A stretch of DNA of 64,000 nt from Myxococcales bacterium (GTDB lineage Bacteria > Myxococcota_A > UBA9042), in NCBI GenBank assembly GCA_947491025.1, contig CANLIC010000019.1, forward strand, positions 1-64,000. The letters are read 5' to 3'. Position 1 is the stretch's first letter; every line of letters starts with the position of its first letter. The translations under genes were made by a program, and so were the position numbers. This document shows positions 18,105 to 31,370 of this stretch, piece after piece. Under the pieces are notes generated by a model. It worked only from the letters and a program-made list of their open reading frames with translations, searched no databases and was not told the origin of the DNA.

Positions 18105-18113
18105 AGCCTAGCA
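18105..18113 (-). promoter_or_regulatory. Possible extended -10 promoter for the glycosyltransferase gene
   Basis: On the minus strand TGCTAGGCT (18113-18105) matches an extended -10 element (TGnTAnnnT). No convincing -35 is visible. Confidence 0.35.
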
Positions 18114-18235
18114 AGGATTGACGGCCGCTGCGACCCAGGTGACGTGTCCCTCGCGAAAGAGCGCCAACGGTCTCAGGCGCTGTGGCGTCGCGGCGGTTGC
18201 TGCTGTGCTGTCGCGGTTGACGCGGTCACGGCCGA

Positions 18236-19252
18236 CTAGCGCAGGGCCATCAGCCACGCCACGCCGAGCCCCACCCACCCACAGGCGGCGATGCCCACCA
18301 GAACGCCGAGGCGGTCTTGCAAGAGCGCGCGGCGGATGGGGCCACCGTAGAGGACCTGTCGAATGCGGTAGCCGGCGCTCGGGCCGAGCAAGCGCGTCGG
18401 GATCATGCGGATCTCAGCGAGCAGGCGCTCGCGCGCGGCGCGCAGCGGCTCAAGGCGCGCGACGAGGCGGGCGCCACTCTGACCCCGGGGCACACCGATG
18501 CGCGGCAGGTGCAGCAAATCGCGGCCCGGATTGGCGGTGCCTTTGCCCGAGCCCGTGCAGGTGCGGTAGCCGGCCACCGCCGTCATCCGCTCGATCTTGC
18601 GGTTGCCACCCGCGCGCGGGATGCAGAAATGGGCTACCTCGGCGCCGAGGATCTCCTCGAGCCGCCGCTTGGACTCCGTGAGCTCCCAGCGCACGCCCGC
18701 ATCGTCCATCTCCGACAGCAGGCCGTGGGTGATCGTGTGCGAGCCGATGGTGTGCCCCGCGGCGTGCATCGACCGAAGCTGATCGGGCGCCAGCCACCCA
18801 TCCTTGCCTTGAACGAGCTCGCGCGAGTGCTCGTCGGGCTCCAAGACGACGTAGAACACGCCCCGCATCCCGTGCCGCTCCAAGGTCGGCGTCGCGATCT
18901 CGATGCAGCTGGTGTAGCCATCGTCGAAGGTGAACACGATCGGCTTGTTGGGCAGTGGCGCTCGGCCTTCGAAGCCAGCGACCAACTGATCGAGGTCGAT
19001 CGCCTCGTAGCCGGCGGCGCGCAGGCTGCGGCACTGATCTTCGAGTTCGAGATCGGTGACGACCCAGACGCGCTCCTCTTCGATCAGCTCGCCAGCGTCC
19101 AGGCTGCGTTGGGCCACGAAGCGGTGGTACATCAGCACCGGCACGCGCGGACGCCGCAGCTCGTCGCGGACGATCGCCCCCAGCCAGCTGAGGAGGCCCA
19201 GGGGTGGGGCGACGAAGAGCAGCGCTCCAGCGACGATCATCCAGGGGTCCAT
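18236..19252 (-). CDS. Membrane-bound polysaccharide deacetylase (CE4/NodB family)
   Basis: This 338-residue protein has an N-terminal membrane segment (about 5-27), a NodB-type catalytic domain and a C-terminal hydrophobic segment (about 312-335). Motif 1 is FTFDDGY with the catalytic and metal Asp pair at 110-111. Motif 2 is SHTITHG with metal ligands His172 and His176. Motif 3 is the FCIPRAGGN region (209-217). It should remove N-acetyl groups from an amino-sugar polymer such as peptidoglycan or an exopolysaccharide. GGAGGAG lies 8 bases before the ATG. It lies upstream of the glycosyltransferase on the same strand but is separated by 181 bp, so a shared transcript is uncertain. Confidence 0.9.
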   Translation of the reverse strand: MDPWMIVAGALLFVAPPLGLLSWLGAIVRDELRRPRVPVLMYHRFVAQRSLDAGELIEEERVWVVTDLELEDQCRSLRAAGYEAIDLDQLVAGFEGRAPLPNKPIVFTFDDGYTSCIEIATPTLERHGMRGVFYVVLEPDEHSRELVQGKDGWLAPDQLRSMHAAGHTIGSHTITHGLLSEMDDAGVRWELTESKRRLEEILGAEVAHFCIPRAGGNRKIERMTAVAGYRTCTGSGKGTANPGRDLLHLPRIGVPRGQSGARLVARLEPLRAARERLLAEIRMIPTRLLGPSAGYRIRQVLYGGPIRRALLQDRLGVLVGIAACGWVGLGVAWLMALR

Positions 19253-19381
19253 CCGCTCGCTCCTCCAGATTCGGCCGTCCTTTCGGGGCCGCGTGTCAGA
19301 CGGCTCAGTCGCCGCGTCGTCCTTTTGGGGTCAATTCGACGGTGCGGTGCCGGTGCGCCTGCGAACCGCAGACCGCGAACC

Positions 19382-19411
19382 TTGACAGTTCGCAGGCATC
19401 CCCTATACAAT
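19382..19411 (+). promoter_or_regulatory. Predicted dnaG-rpoD promoter
   Basis: TTGACA (19382-19387) and TACAAT (19406-19411) are separated by 18 bases, and TATACA, two bases earlier, offers a 16-base alternative. It is the best sigma-70 match in the window, about 115 bases upstream of dnaG. Confidence 0.6.
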
Positions 19412-19534
19412 TTTCGGCCCGGTGCGAACCCAAGCAGGTCTCGTCCGGGAGTTCGGGAGCTCCTGCAGGCTCCCGCGCCGGGTCCCCTGGTGATCGTCGG
19501 GGGCCGGACCTGGGCTGTGGGAATCCCGAGGAAG

Positions 19535-21493
19535 ATGGCCGGCAGAATCGCCGATCGCGTCGTCCGCGAGGTCGTGGACCGCAGTGACATGGTCGCTGTG
19601 GTCGGCGACGTCGTCAAGCTCACGCGCGCCGGTAAGGAATGGCGCGGGCTCTGCCCGTTTCACGGCGAGAAGACCGCGTCCTTCTACGTCAACGGCCACA
19701 CCAAGGTGTACATGTGCCACGGCTGCAGCGCCGGTGGCGATGTCGTGCAGTTCGTCCGGGAGATTCGGGGGCTGACCTTCGTCGAGGCCGTCGAGTGGCT
19801 CGCCGAGCGGGCGGGGATCCGCATCGAGCGCGAGGATGTCGATCCACAGACGTTGCAGCGGCAGCTGCAGGAGCGCAGCCAACGGGCGCGGCTGTTGGAG
19901 CTCAACGGCGCCGCGCTGCGCTGGTTTCAGGCCACTTTGCAGCGCCCCGCCGGCCAGAAAGCGCTGCGCTACGCGACCGACAAGCGCGGCCTCAGCCCCG
20001 AGGCCATCGATCGCTTTGGGATCGGCTGCGCGCCCGACGCTTGGGACGGCCTCTGCACCTTTCTGGAGAGCCAGGGTTTCGCTGCCGAGGACGTGGTGCG
20101 CGTCGGTCTGGCCGCGCAGCGCCAAGGCGGTGGGCTCTACGATCGCTTCCGCGACCGGCTGATGTTCCCCATCTACTCGACGGCCGGCGACCTCGTCGCC
20201 TTCGGTGGTCGTGACCTCGCCAATCAGCCCGACGCGGCCAAGTACATCAATTCGCCAGAGAGCGAGCTCAGCGCGCTTGAGGTCGAGCACAACAACCGTC
20301 TGTGGACTTTCTTCAAGAAGAGCCACGTGGTCTTTGGGCTGTGGCAGGCGCGCGGTGGCATCCGGCGGCTGCGCAGCGCGCTGGTGGTGGAAGGCAATCT
20401 CGACGTGATCACCTTGCACCAGGCCGGCTTCGACAACGCCGTGGCGCCGATGGGCACCGCCATGACCCAGACCCAGCTCGCCGAGCTGCGCCGGTTCACC
20501 GAGCGGGTGATCCTGTGCATGGACGGCGACAAGGCCGGGCGGGCTGCGACGATGAAGGTGATTCCGCTCGCGCTCGCAGCAGGGCTCGACGGCAAGGTGG
20601 TCTGGCTCGAGCGCTGCGGCGCCAAAGATCCCGACGAGTTGGTGCGCACGCAAGGTGCCGCTGCCTTGCAGAGCCTTGTCGACGGCGCCGACGACCTGAT
20701 CACGGCTTTCGTCGACGCCGCCATCGGCGAGTGGGACGGCACGATCACCGGCCGCGTTGAGGTCGGCAGGCGGGTCGAGTCGGTGCTGGCGACCATCCCC
20801 AACCCGATGACGCGCGAGCTGGCCAGGCAGCAACTGCAGACCCGCCTCCAGATCCCGCTGGAAGTTCAGCGCGAGCTGGCGCGCACGGCGCGGCCGCTGG
20901 TGTTCGATGATGAGGCTGGTCCCGGCGAGGATCCCCGGGCGGCGTCCAGGCCCATCCCGCGATCGTCTGAGCCCAAGCCGCCGCGCAAGGAGCTCGACCT
21001 CGCTGAGGCCGCGATGTGGTACCCCGGCCTGCTGCTCGAGCTCGTGCGCAGCGGCGGTCTCGACCTCGTCTCGCATCAGGGCCTGCGGACTGCGCTCGGC
21101 GAGCTGTGTACCCGCGCCGAGGCGGCGGGAGCGGCGGACACGCACATGCTGCGTGGCTGGCTGATGGCGCTGCCGGACAGCGAGGCGCGGCGCGCGCTCC
21201 TCGGTGCGCTAGTTCAGACCCCGCGCGTAGAAGAGGCGTCTTTGCCCCTGCACGTCGAGACGGTGCTCGACGGGCTGGAGCTCGATGGGCTGCTGCGCAG
21301 CCAGGCGGAGCTGCGAGCGCGCGTTCGCGCAGGCGTCGGCAGCCTCGATCAGGACGCCCGCACCGTGTTCGACATCTCCAATCGAATCGAGGCCCTCAAG
21401 CGACGCCGACAGTCGCCTGGGCAGCCCCTTGGCACCGAGTCCCCGCGCCCGAACGGGCGAGGAATCACGTCCGATTCCCAAGAAATCCATTGA
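19535..21493 (+). CDS. dnaG: DNA primase
   Basis: This 652-residue primase synthesises RNA primers at the replication fork. The N-terminal zinc finger is complete (C40, H43, C61, C64). The RNA polymerase core follows, then a TOPRIM domain with [15 protein letters not shown] and CMDGDKAGR. The canonical EGYMDVI of the first TOPRIM motif reads EGNLDVI here. The C-terminal helicase-binding region is present but not well conserved. The ATG at 19535 gives the family start MAGRI; the frame is open far upstream, but that sequence is not primase-like. It is followed after 11 bp by rpoD, the classic dnaG-rpoD order, without rpsU. Confidence 0.96.
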   Translation: MAGRIADRVVREVVDRSDMVAVVGDVVKLTRAGKEWRGLCPFHGEKTASFYVNGHTKVYMCHGCSAGGDVVQFVREIRGLTFVEAVEWLAERAGIRIEREDVDPQTLQRQLQERSQRARLLELNGAALRWFQATLQRPAGQKALRYATDKRGLSPEAIDRFGIGCAPDAWDGLCTFLESQGFAAEDVVRVGLAAQRQGGGLYDRFRDRLMFPIYSTAGDLVAFGGRDLANQPDAAKYINSPESELSALEVEHNNRLWTFFKKSHVVFGLWQARGGIRRLRSALVVEGNLDVITLHQAGFDNAVAPMGTAMTQTQLAELRRFTERVILCMDGDKAGRAATMKVIPLALAAGLDGKVVWLERCGAKDPDELVRTQGAAALQSLVDGADDLITAFVDAAIGEWDGTITGRVEVGRRVESVLATIPNPMTRELARQQLQTRLQIPLEVQRELARTARPLVFDDEAGPGEDPRAASRPIPRSSEPKPPRKELDLAEAAMWYPGLLLELVRSGGLDLVSHQGLRTALGELCTRAEAAGAADTHMLRGWLMALPDSEARRALLGALVQTPRVEEASLPLHVETVLDGLELDGLLRSQAELRARVRAGVGSLDQDARTVFDISNRIEALKRRRQSPGQPLGTESPRPNGRGITSDSQEIH

Positions 21494-21504
21494 GGTTGCA
21501 ACCC

Positions 21505-24223
<2,719 letters not shown>

Positions 24224-24237
<14 letters not shown>

Positions 24238-26971
24238 TCGCGGTCCGTAGGCGCCGCGCGACGCGAAGGCCGACCCAGGCGGCGGCGACGGCGTTGCCGA
24301 CCTGCGTGGTGATCAGCAGGCCAGCCACCGCCATTGAGCCGAGGGTCTGGATGCCCGGGTTGTCCTGAAACCACAGGGCAGCGAAGCCGATGACGGTCGT
24401 CAGCGCAGCGATCCAGGCTGCGCCGCCGACTTTGGCTGCCGCGTCACGGACCTCTTCTTCGGACTCCGCATCCCAGCCGCGGTGCACGAGGTGCACGGTG
24501 CCATCGATGCCGAGGCCGAAGATCGATGGCAAGACCGTAATCGTGAAGAGGTTGAGCTCGAGTCCGAGCGCCGGTGCCGCGCCGAGGAAGATGAGCACAG
24601 CCACCGCCAGCGGCACAAACGTGGCGAGCACCTTGCCGAGCGAGCGCAGCTGCAGGAACACCACGATGAGCACCGTCAGCGCTGCCAACAGCACCGCGCG
24701 CGGGCCCTCGCGCCGGATGACGCCGTCGGCCTCGGCTAGCATGAAGAAGCTGGCGGTAGCACGATAGGTGCGGCCGCCCGCGTCGATTTTCCCCACCTGG
24801 TCGACGATCTGCTGTACCGAGCGCGCGTCGGCGCGGTTGCCGTTGGCGTAGAGCAGGACGTAGCGCCCAATGCCGCCATGGTTGTCCAGGAATCGGCTGC
24901 GGACGAACTCCGGCAGCTGCTCTGCGCCAAAAGGTGTGGGCTGCAACAGCTCCATCGCTCGTTTGGCTTCCGCCGCGTCCTCGGCGCCGAGCGCGGCGTG
25001 CTTGTCGGCGAGCAGCTGGTAGATCTGTCGCGCGATCGCAGCCTTGCGCTCCTGATCCTGCGGCAAGAACGTGTGAATCGACAGGAATTGGCTGATGCGC
25101 GTCAGGTCGTGGCGCCGCTCGAGTAGCCAGTCGTGGACTTGCCGCGCCTGGTGGATGTCATCGGTGACAACGAGAATCGGCGTCAGGCTGGTCTCCGAAG
25201 CCTCGCTGCGAAAGCGCTGGCCGAGCTTGGCCTCGGTGCTCGGCGGGGGTGCCGCACTCGAGGCAGCGTTGGCGTCGTTGGCGGGAGCCTGGGTCTTCAA
25301 CTTCCGAAAATTGGTGTCGAAGCGCAGGTCCTGCACAGCGAAGAGCGCCGCAACCGCTGCGACCGCGACCAGGGCAAGGACGACGCGCGCCAACTTCGGC
25401 GACGTCACGGCGCCCAGCCAGCGCAGGCCGCGCGTCGACTCCGGGCTGACCGCGCCCTCGGGCCAGAGGCGGTGCAGCACGGCCACCAGCGGCGGGGTCA
25501 CCAGCAGGGTCGAGCACAGGGCCAGCAGGACGCCGCTGCCGGCGAGCAGGCCGTACTGTGAGAATCCTCGGAAATCAAAGAGTGTCAGCGTCATGAACGC
25601 AGCCGCGGTCGTAAAGGCCGAGGTGCGCATTCCGGCGCCGAGTTGTGGCATCGCGTCGCGCAGCGCGGCGTCGACGTCGAGGCCCCGGGCCCTGGACTCG
25701 CGGTAACGCGACAACGCGTAGACGCCGAACTCGTTGCCGAGGCCGAACAGGATGCTGAAGATGAAAGCCGTGATGAGGTTGACGTAGCCGATCGCCAGCT
25801 GGGCGAACGCCAGACTCCATGCCGCGCCGATGACGAGAGGGGTCATCACCACGATCAGCGCACGCAGTGAGCGGAAGGCGACGATTTGCACCAGCGCGAT
25901 GCCGACGATGGCCAGGATGCTAGTCAGCACCAAGCCGGTGCGGATGTTGGCGACTTCGGCCGACATCTCGGCGTAGTCGCCGCGGATCGCCGTCTGCATC
26001 TCGGCGTGGTGGCGCGTCGGTTGCAGATCGCGCAAGAGGGCCCGCACCTTGCTGGTCAGCGCGGCGGCCGCGTCGACATCGCTGGCCTTGACCCGCGGAA
26101 AGAGCTTGACCCCGAGCACCGTTCCATCCGGGCTCTCCGACCACTCACGGAGATCGACCTTGCCGAAACGGGCGCCGATCTCATCATCGCTCGGCACCGC
26201 GAGGCGGCTGCCCGTCGCCGACGCTGCCTGGGCCGGGTTGGCGCTGACGCCCCCCGAGGCCACGCCCGTACCGGACTCCTCGTTGGCGGCCCGTCCGGTT
26301 CCTGGCGGAGCGCTGTCAACCGCAGCGGTCGCTGAGGCCGGCGCTGGCTCGCCAGCGGCGAAGTCGTCGGCAGGGTCGCTGTCCAGGGTCTCTGCGGCGT
26401 CACGCGCCGCGGGCGCGTTGGCCTCGCGGTCGCCGAAATCGTCTGCCGGGTCGTCGCCCTCAGCGTCGCCTGTGGTCGCCACGGCCGCCGGGGCCGAGAG
26501 ACCCTCGGTCAAGGCGGGATCGACCAGCGCGTCGCGGGTCGCGTCCTGAATCGCCGCGCGCACCCGGCCGTCGATGCGCTGGAGCTCTTCGATGTCGAGC
26601 CAGAGCGCAGCGTTGCGGCGAAAGAACGCAACATCGCGCTGGCACTCGACGCCAGCGATCTCGCCCATCTTCGTAGCTTCTGCGCAGAAAGCGGTGGCGA
26701 ACGCGCGGTTGGCCTCCCGGCTCGGGCTGCCGAAGATGACGACCATCTGATTGGACGAGGGTAGAATGTCGCGCGCCTCGCGGGCGGCGACGACGGCTGG
26801 CGTGTCGTCAGGGAAGAGGTCCTCGAGGTTGCTGCGAACCCCGAGGCGGCTACCGATCGCTGCCAGCGCGACGCCGCTGAGGAGCCAGACGCCCAGCCAG
26901 AGGCCTGGGCGCCGCAGCACCAGGGCGATGTAGCGCGCGGCGGGCGTCGTCGCGCCCGCCGCCTCAGCCAT
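24224..26971 (-). CDS. RND/MMPL family membrane exporter
   Basis: This 915-residue protein has the two-fold RND layout: one membrane helix, a large periplasmic loop, five to six helices (about 345-505), a second helix and loop, and six final helices. Typical motifs include [21 protein letters not shown] and [16 protein letters not shown]. The first periplasmic loop contains an Asp/Ala-rich low-complexity insertion (about 165-255) in which the motif DPADDF occurs twice. MMPL/HpnN-type members export lipids or hydrophobic compounds; the substrate is unknown. The start overlaps the stop of the upstream transporter gene by 8 bp, so the two are coupled. Confidence 0.9.
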
Positions 26972-27593
26972 GGAGGCCAGTCGGAGGCGGGGCAGGCTCC
27001 GCCGGCGTCGGGGCGAAGAGCGGACCTGGAATCGGCAGAATCATGCGCCCCGCCGCAGGGTTCAGCAGCAGCGCAAAGGCCAGCCAGAGCGCCAGCACCA
27101 TCAACGCGACGGTGGCCCAAGCGATGACCTGCGACAGCGCCGCCGCGCCCGTCAGCTCGCGGGCGATGCGGGCCACGTACAGAATGTCGATGTCGAGCAA
27201 GAAGGCGAAGAGCAGCTTCGAGTGAAAGCCCATGGCGTAGGTGAGGGCGACAAAGATGACGATGAACGTGCAGTCGACCGCCAAGATCACATGGGCGTCT
27301 GGCACCTTGCCCTCCGCCATCCCGGAGAGCGCCCACCAGTTCATGATCCAGTTGAAGGAGAAGGTGGTGAACAGCGTGCCGCCGAGCGCGTTCTTGTTGG
27401 CCAGCGCCATCAGCCCCGCCAAGAGCTGACCGCCGCCGCCGAACAAGAGGCAGAACATCGCGGCGGTCTGCAGCGCCGCAGGCGTCGTCGCTTGCCCGAA
27501 GGCGATCGGTAGCAACGCGCCACAGCCGATGGAGAGGCCGAGCAGCCCGAGCGGCGTGGGCTCGGCGAACAGAGGTGGGGTCGTCGTCTGCAT
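26964..27593 (-). CDS. GPR1/FUN34/YaaH (SatP-like) acetate transporter family protein
   Basis: This 209-residue, six-helix membrane protein begins with the family motif region PTPLGLLGLSIGCG and contains the FSFNWIMNWWAL segment in place of the usual aromatic helix. Relatives carry acetate or succinate with protons. The ATG at 27593 was selected because it places PTPLG at residues 11-15; a longer in-frame start at 27662 adds no family sequence. It is first in a two-gene unit with the RND exporter. The substrate is inferred from the family and the match is divergent. Confidence 0.7.
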   Translation of the reverse strand: MQTTTPPLFAEPTPLGLLGLSIGCGALLPIAFGQATTPAALQTAAMFCLLFGGGGQLLAGLMALANKNALGGTLFTTFSFNWIMNWWALSGMAEGKVPDAHVILAVDCTFIVIFVALTYAMGFHSKLLFAFLLDIDILYVARIARELTGAAALSQVIAWATVALMVLALWLAFALLLNPAAGRMILPIPGPLFAPTPAEPAPPPTGLHG

Positions 27594-27728
27594 CAGGATT
27601 CCCTGCGACCGGCTGGGGGCGACGGCACCGCCAGCGTCGCCAGCGTCGCGCGACGATGGCACAGATGCCCATTTGGATCTACCCCGAGGGCCCGCCGCCC
27701 CAGCGGTCCTCCCGCCGAAACGGCGAGG

Positions 27729-27757
27729 TTGCAGCCGGCCTGCGGTGGCGCGACAAT
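27729..27757 (+). promoter_or_regulatory. Predicted promoter of the BPI-like lipoprotein gene
   Basis: TTGCAG (27729-27734), a 17-base spacer and GACAAT (27752-27757) are followed by a leader of about 38 bases to the ATG at 27801. Confidence 0.4.
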
Positions 27758-27800
27758 GGCGTTTGGATGCGGCCTTGCAGGCGCCGTGGCAGGAGTTGGC

Positions 27801-30800
27801 ATGTCCGCGTCGCGCGCCCTAGGCAGTCTAATGCTCGTCGTCATCGCGCTCGGCGCTTGCGGCGGCCCTTCCCCCACTGGCTTCGGCTCCGCAGCGACCA
27901 GCCAGCTCGGCGCCGGTGATAGCGGGCGGGTGGAAGGCGATGGCTTTGGCGGCGGTGGTGCCACCCCCCCAGATGCCGAAAGCGGCCCAGACGGCGGCGC
28001 AGCGGCAGGCAGCGATGACGCCGTCGACACCGGCCCTGCCGTTCCGACCGTTGCCTTCCTGGTCGCCAGCACCGAGCAGCCAAGCGCCGAAGTGGGCGCG
28101 CCAGTGAGCGTTGTGTGCACCGCGCTTGACGCCGCTGGACAGGCGATGACGCCGCAACCGCCTGGGATCTCGCTCAGCGCGGCAGCGCCACTGCAGGTGT
28201 TGGCGGCGGAGGCCGGATTCGGCCTCGCGGTCACCAGCAAGCAGTCCGGCGCCTTTGATCTGCGCTGCACCCTGAGCAGCGCCGGGCTCAACTCGCAGCC
28301 GCTGCAACTCACCTTTGTGCCCGGTCCGGCCGCGAAGATCCTGACCGTGCTGGAGAAATCGACCGTCACTGCCGGCGACGTCGGCAGCAAGGTCAGCTGC
28401 GTCGCCCACGACGCCTTTGGCAATGCGCTGCCTGCCGGCGGCGCTGGCTTGGTCGATGCCACCATCGGTGCGGCTGAGGGCATTTTCGTCGCCATCGACA
28501 CCGTCAGCGGCGAGAAGGCCGGTGATTTCGCGGTATACTGCCAACCGAAGGCCGCGCACGCGGCGTTGCCCGTGGTCAAGGCTTTGCTCACGATCGTGCC
28601 CGGCGCGCCCATGCGGGCAAGAGCGGTCATCGCCCCGGAGGAGGCTAAGGTCGACGTATTCTTCACGGTCGTCTGCACCGCCTACGATGACTACGACAAC
28701 GTCATCGCTCCCCAACCGGCGGACTTCACGTTGGTCCTCCCGGAAGGATGTCAGGCAACCGGCCTCAAGTTCAGCTGCAAGAAAGCTGGCAGCCATGTCG
28801 CCAGCTGCGCGTCGCCACAGGTACCGAAGTCGATCCCGCAAGGCTTCAAGGTCCTGGCCGGTAAGGCGGTCAAGCTGAAGCTGCTGCTCGATCCCGACAA
28901 GCCCAACTATGGGACTGGGCAGGTGATTCAGCTGATTGGCGAAGCCTCGGATACCTACGGCAACGCCATCGAGTCGCCTGAGCTGACGCCGATCCAGGTC
29001 AAGCCCTCCGATCTCGTCAAGATCGACGCACTCAACGCCCGCGTCTCCATGCACCAAGACGGCCTCTACCAGGTCAAGGTCGGCGTCGCTGGCGCCCCGG
29101 GCGTCTCGGCGACCCGCGACGTCCGCATCGACACCAGCGGTCCCCTTATCGACATCAGCAGCCCGCCGCGTGGCCACAGCGCGATCTGGGCCGCAACGCT
29201 CAAGGTGACGTTCTCGGTGGTCGATGAGCTGAGCAAGCTCGGCGCTGTCCTGTTCCAAGGCAAGGCGGTAAGCGTAGGGGATGGCATTGGCGTTGCGCAG
29301 TCGATGCCCCTCGGCCACGGCATCCAGGCAATCACCGTCGAAGGCCAAGATGAGTGGGGCAACGCCTCGCGCCACGTGCAAGCCGTGCTGGCGGCCAAGA
29401 AGTACGTCGCGACCGAGACCAACGCAGGCGCTGCGGCGCAGCTCACCCACGGCTTCGCCTTCTGGCTCGGTCAGCAGGCCATCGACTCCGGCGTGCGTGT
29501 CCACAGCAAGCCCCGAGACCTGGCGACGGTCTTCGAGATCGTGCTCAAGAACCTGGACATGTCGGTGATCGTCGGCAAGACCTTTCCCGTCGATGTCACG
29601 GGCCTGAAGGGGACGGCGACCATCAAGGGCCTGACTTACGGCGACAACAACAAGAACAAGGGCTTCCCTCAGGTCAAGCTTCAGGCCAAGACCGGCTTGC
29701 TCGAGCTCGATGGCACCCTCTGGAATGTCGATGCCAAGGTCCATCTCGGCGGCAAGGGCATAGGCTTCATCCCCGTCAACCTCGACGCCACCGTCACCGC
29801 GAGCTCGATGCAGCTGCTCGCCGACGTCGTGCTCGGCGCCAGCACGACGGCGGTGACGGTCAAGAGCAAGAACGTCCAGGTGCAGCTAAAAGACTTGGAT
29901 GTCAGCATCGACAACGGCTGGGGATTCCTGGTGAATTGGCTGCTTGACCTCTTCAATGGCACCATCACCAACCTGCTCGAGTCCACGCTCTCGACCCAGG
30001 TCGGCGCGGCCCTCGATGTTCCCCTCAGCAACGCGCTGAGCAACGTCGGCATCGACACCACCATGCAGCTCCCGAGCCTCTACGGCGCGCCCTCGGTCAA
30101 GGTCGACCTGACCACGGCGCCTGTTGGTCTGACCGTGCTCTCCGCGTCCGGATCGATGGCAGCAGGCGTCTTGCTGGCCCTGCGCACGGCCGTCACCTCC
30201 GTCAAATCGCTGCCGCACCCGCACCTCGGCGCACCCATGCGCTGGGGCTGCCTCGGCAGCGGGCCGGAGTTGGCGAAGCTGCCTCGGCAGCTGCCCATCG
30301 AGGGCGCTATGCACTTCGACCTCGCCAACCAGCTCTTCGCGGCGCTGTGGCAGGCGGGCGGGTTGCAGTTCAAGCTCGATGGAAAGGCGCTCTCTAGCTT
30401 CAACCTCGCCAGCTTCGGCCTCGGTGCGCTGGCGATCGACGTCGACATGCGCATGCCGCCGGTCCTCTCCGACTGCACAGTCGATGGCACCGTTGAGCTG
30501 CAGCTCGGCGACGTGCAGCTTGACGTCAAGACGACGATGGACGGGCAGGAGGTGGTGATCCGGGCCTACCTGACCGCGGCGGCGAAGGTCGCGGCCATCA
30601 AAGTCGCCGGCGCCAACGGCCCGGAGATCGGCCTCGACATCCAGGGCATCGTGCGTCTCGACGGCGATGTCGACTCCGTGCTCGTCGACGGGGTTGCGGC
30701 GCCAGAGGGAACCGTCGGATTCTTCGAGAAGCTGCTGCCCTTTGTCGCCAGCGCTTTGATCTCGGCGCTGCAGGGCACCCTGGCTTCGTTCCCCTTGCCG

Positions 30801-30920
30801 GAGCTCGACCTGTCGGCGATGGCGGTCTCGATCCCGAAAGGCACGGTGCTCGCCCTCGACATCTCCAAAATCTCCAATCAGCCTGGCAATGTGCTCCTGT
30901 CTGGCGGCGTCAAGAAGTGA
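27801..30920 (+). CDS. Large lipoprotein with Ig-like repeats and a C-terminal BPI/LBP-like (TULIP) region
   Basis: This 1039-residue protein has a signal sequence ending in a lipobox (LGAC, Cys at about 20) and a Gly/Asp-rich linker. Four or so beta-sandwich repeats of bacterial Ig type follow (about 80-530; recurring V-C-A-x-D-x-x-G-N pattern). A region from about 545 to the end has the helix-strand pattern of two-barrel BPI/LBP lipid-binding proteins. The first half contains a strand-rich barrel and an amphipathic helix (about 712-750, NWLLDLFNGTITNLLESTL). The second half opens with MHFDLANQLFAALWQAGG (about 837), which resembles the start of the second BPI barrel. A role in binding lipid at the cell surface is inferred. 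AGGAG precedes the ATG. Confidence 0.7.
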   Translation: MSASRALGSLMLVVIALGACGGPSPTGFGSAATSQLGAGDSGRVEGDGFGGGGATPPDAESGPDGGAAAGSDDAVDTGPAVPTVAFLVASTEQPSAEVGAPVSVVCTALDAAGQAMTPQPPGISLSAAAPLQVLAAEAGFGLAVTSKQSGAFDLRCTLSSAGLNSQPLQLTFVPGPAAKILTVLEKSTVTAGDVGSKVSCVAHDAFGNALPAGGAGLVDATIGAAEGIFVAIDTVSGEKAGDFAVYCQPKAAHAALPVVKALLTIVPGAPMRARAVIAPEEAKVDVFFTVVCTAYDDYDNVIAPQPADFTLVLPEGCQATGLKFSCKKAGSHVASCASPQVPKSIPQGFKVLAGKAVKLKLLLDPDKPNYGTGQVIQLIGEASDTYGNAIESPELTPIQVKPSDLVKIDALNARVSMHQDGLYQVKVGVAGAPGVSATRDVRIDTSGPLIDISSPPRGHSAIWAATLKVTFSVVDELSKLGAVLFQGKAVSVGDGIGVAQSMPLGHGIQAITVEGQDEWGNASRHVQAVLAAKKYVATETNAGAAAQLTHGFAFWLGQQAIDSGVRVHSKPRDLATVFEIVLKNLDMSVIVGKTFPVDVTGLKGTATIKGLTYGDNNKNKGFPQVKLQAKTGLLELDGTLWNVDAKVHLGGKGIGFIPVNLDATVTASSMQLLADVVLGASTTAVTVKSKNVQVQLKDLDVSIDNGWGFLVNWLLDLFNGTITNLLESTLSTQVGAALDVPLSNALSNVGIDTTMQLPSLYGAPSVKVDLTTAPVGLTVLSASGSMAAGVLLALRTAVTSVKSLPHPHLGAPMRWGCLGSGPELAKLPRQLPIEGAMHFDLANQLFAALWQAGGLQFKLDGKALSSFNLASFGLGALAIDVDMRMPPVLSDCTVDGTVELQLGDVQLDVKTTMDGQEVVIRAYLTAAAKVAAIKVAGANGPEIGLDIQGIVRLDGDVDSVLVDGVAAPEGTVGFFEKLLPFVASALISALQGTLASFPLPELDLSAMAVSIPKGTVLALDISKISNQPGNVLLSGGVKK

Positions 30921-31370
30921 GAGCCCTTGCTTCGCGCGCAGTCGGGTTGGGTACCGGTCTTGGCCTGGGCCCCGACGGCCGCCCCTGCTGAGGCGCCCCG
31001 CGACCAATCCCGGGCGCCCGTCCGTTGCAACCCGCGGCAGGGGCCGGTCGTCGCCAACGAACTTGAGCCGGTGACGCGCGTCGACGGATGCCATTCGACC
31101 GACGAGGGGCGAGCATGCGACATGGCCGCCCCGGACCGTCGTGAAGACGGCTCGAGGCTAGGCCGGGCAATCGCCGACAAGCTGACCCGGCGCGGCGCTC
31201 CGACAGCGCGACGTGCGCTGAGATCGCCGACTCTTTGACCTCGCGCGCGCTGCGTAGGGTCGCCCTTGTGGTACGGCGAGCCGATAGCGTCGACCCACGC
31301 GGCACCCGCGCGCCGATGGCTTGAGGCGCAGGGCCGCGACCGCTACGCTCCATCGAGGAGGCGTCCGCCG
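30921..31370. other. 450-bp intergenic region without a supportable gene
   Basis: Short open frames on both strands have no recognisable sequence or ribosome site. The only signal I see is a promoter-like pair near the right end (31321-31349). Confidence 0.5.
31321..31349 (+). promoter_or_regulatory. Possible promoter of the FG-GAP/UnbV lipoprotein gene
   Basis: TTGAGG (31321-31326), 17 bases, then TACGCT (31344-31349), the same -10 hexamer as the pilM and 6922 promoters. The leader would be very short, carrying only the GAGGAGG ribosome site at 31355-31361. Confidence 0.35.

Noticed and set aside
27828..29744. Minus-strand open frame of 638 codons inside the BPI-like lipoprotein gene
   Set aside because: No domain or start signal. 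The plus-strand gene has a lipobox, ribosome site and ordered domains.
31235..31260. TTGACC followed by TAGGGT as a promoter
   Set aside because: The spacing is only 14 bases, too short for a sigma-70 promoter.
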